Assembly: GCA_019314005.1 (NCBI GenBank)
Contig: JAFDAE010000043.1
Coordinates: forward strand, 1-25,949
Length of the DNA stretch: 25,949 nt
Reading direction: 5' to 3'
DNA from: Deltaproteobacteria bacterium
GTDB lineage: Bacteria > Desulfobacterota > Desulfobacteria > C00003060 > C00003106
Position numbers and translations under genes: made by a program. The notes below the pieces were generated by a model that saw only the letters and a list, made by a program, of their open reading frames with translations, did not search any database and had not been told where the DNA came from. Below, one piece after another: positions 25,103-25,949 of this stretch. Numbering within the stretch: position 1 is the stretch's first letter; the number at the start of each line of letters is the position of its first letter.

Positions 25103-25949
25103 ATGAAGGTTAAGATAGCAACCAAACTCGGTATCGGGTTCCTGATTCCTTTGTTTTGCATGTTGAGCATTGGTATGTGGGCATACCTAACCAATCTTGG
25201 CTCAGAATCAAGAGCAGTACTAACCAGGGATGAGAGCGTAGTGTTTCAGATGATTGCCCAGCGCATGAAGACTGATGTTATACAGGTGCAGCAGTGGCTT
25301 ACGGATATTTCTGCGACACGCGCAATGGATGGGCTGAATGACGGCTTTGATATGGCGGAGGAGCACAGGCAAACCTTCCTTGGTGGGTTAAAGAAATTCA
25401 AGGAGATGTATACCCTCGAAAACCACCGCAAGGGACTCGACACACTTGAGAGGTTGAAAACGCAATTCGAGGAGTATTACACAGTCGGCACGAAGATGGC
25501 CCAGGCCTATATAGATGGTGGGCCCGCCGAAGGGAACAAACTTATGGGAAAGTTCGATACAGCGGCAGAGGCACTGTGGGGTTCCCTCAATCCGTTGGTA
25601 GAGGAACAGGCTGGGGAGCTGAAAGAAAGCATGGATGGAATAGTTGCATCGATAAAACGCGTTAACGCGGGTGTAGTAATCATAGGATTTATCGCGCTTA
25701 TACTAACCAGCCTTGTTGGCTTTATTGTAGCTCGCGGAATTACTCGACCGGTTAATCACCTGCGCTACGTGGCAGAAAAAATGTCCAAGGGAGATACCTC
25801 GGTCTCAATTGATGTTCAAACAAAGGATGAGACCGGTGACCTGGCAGCATCATTTAAGAAAATGCTTTCAAATCTGAAGGAGACAGCCCATGTGGCCGAA
25901 CAGATCTCCGACGGTGACTTGACCGTCAAGGTGGAAGTCCTTTCAGACA
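25103..25949 (+). CDS. Methyl-accepting chemotaxis protein, 3' end outside the window
   Basis: A frame of 282 codons open to the window edge. The ATG at 25103 follows AAGGAGAGG. Residues 8-30 form the first membrane helix, and about 35-185 a periplasmic helical-bundle sensor (Gln/Glu/Lys-rich helices, QVQQWLTDISATRAMDG). A second membrane helix runs about 188-210 (AGVVIIGFIALILTSLVGFI), then a HAMP domain starting ARGITRPVNHLRYVAEKMSK, and the beginning of a second HAMP-like repeat (VAEQISDGDLTVKVE). The signalling tip is not in the window, so a sensor kinase cannot be strictly excluded, but the sigma-28 promoter and the double HAMP favour a chemoreceptor. Its ligand is unknown. Confidence 0.85.
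   Translation, partial: MKVKIATKLGIGFLIPLFCMLSIGMWAYLTNLGSESRAVLTRDESVVFQMIAQRMKTDVIQVQQWLTDISATRAMDGLNDGFDMAEEHRQTFLGGLKKFKEMYTLENHRKGLDTLERLKTQFEEYYTVGTKMAQAYIDGGPAEGNKLMGKFDTAAEALWGSLNPLVEEQAGELKESMDGIVASIKRVNAGVVIIGFIALILTSLVGFIVARGITRPVNHLRYVAEKMSKGDTSVSIDVQTKDETGDLAASFKKMLSNLKETAHVAEQISDGDLTVKVEVLSD

Overview
The window reads as a chromosomal segment of a motile, Gram-negative bacterium, most likely a deltaproteobacterium (Desulfobacterota) of sulfate-reducer type. This is inferred from gene content: an outer-membrane barrel protein beside AmtB/GlnK, an alpha-type glutamine synthetase I, a nikKMLQO-type nickel ECF transporter, a YedF-type selenium-associated protein, a FliA-type flagellar regulon and many palindromic repeats. 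No tRNA, rRNA, CRISPR array, prophage or transposase gene was seen.

Layout. 1-7.6 kb is a nitrogen-signalling block: the 3' part of a PEP-protein phosphotransferase (ptsP/ptsI, damaged C-terminus), then on the minus strand glnD, glnK, amtB and a barrel porin, with a sigma-54 type promoter before glnK. Just upstream of glnD lies a deletion scar joining the first 26 codons of a second amtB to the tail of a second glnK. 7.6-8.3 kb is repeat-rich DNA. Then come a MscS-family channel (+) and glnA (-), convergent around a strong hairpin. glnA lacks about 100 bp internally, and a 142-bp palindromic element sits immediately before its ribosome binding site. 11.8-15.9 kb holds a 5-formyltetrahydrofolate cyclo-ligase, seryl-tRNA synthetase, a frameshifted threonine synthase and an unrecognised small protein. 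16.2-19.9 kb is the nickel uptake operon (nikK-nikM-nikL-nikQ-nikO, minus strand), preceded by a three-way-junction hairpin array with a U-tract. 20.1-22.1 kb is a FliA-promoted hook protein gene plus a CoA-binding protein. 22.3-23.9 kb is a PP2C phosphatase/FHA pair. 24.2 kb onward is yedF and the 5' part of a FliA-promoted chemoreceptor that runs off the window.

How the genes work together. GlnD uridylylates GlnK (Tyr51 is present), GlnK gates AmtB, and the porin may admit ammonium or another solute to the periplasm; glnA would be the assimilation step. The Nik proteins would bring in nickel for hydrogenase, CO dehydrogenase or urease-type enzymes encoded elsewhere. The hook gene and the chemoreceptor carry near-consensus sigma-28 promoters at the same 11-nt spacing, so both probably belong to the late flagellar regulon.

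Two themes stand out. First, gene damage: ptsP, glnA, thrC and the second amtB/glnK locus all carry frameshifts or deletions. This could be real decay or assembly error, and only read-level evidence can tell. Second, dispersed palindromic elements: a MITE-like family with GAGACC...GGTCTC ends (two 142-bp copies, one half copy, a 38-bp deletion derivative and a 20-bp minimal copy), plus two further palindrome families.
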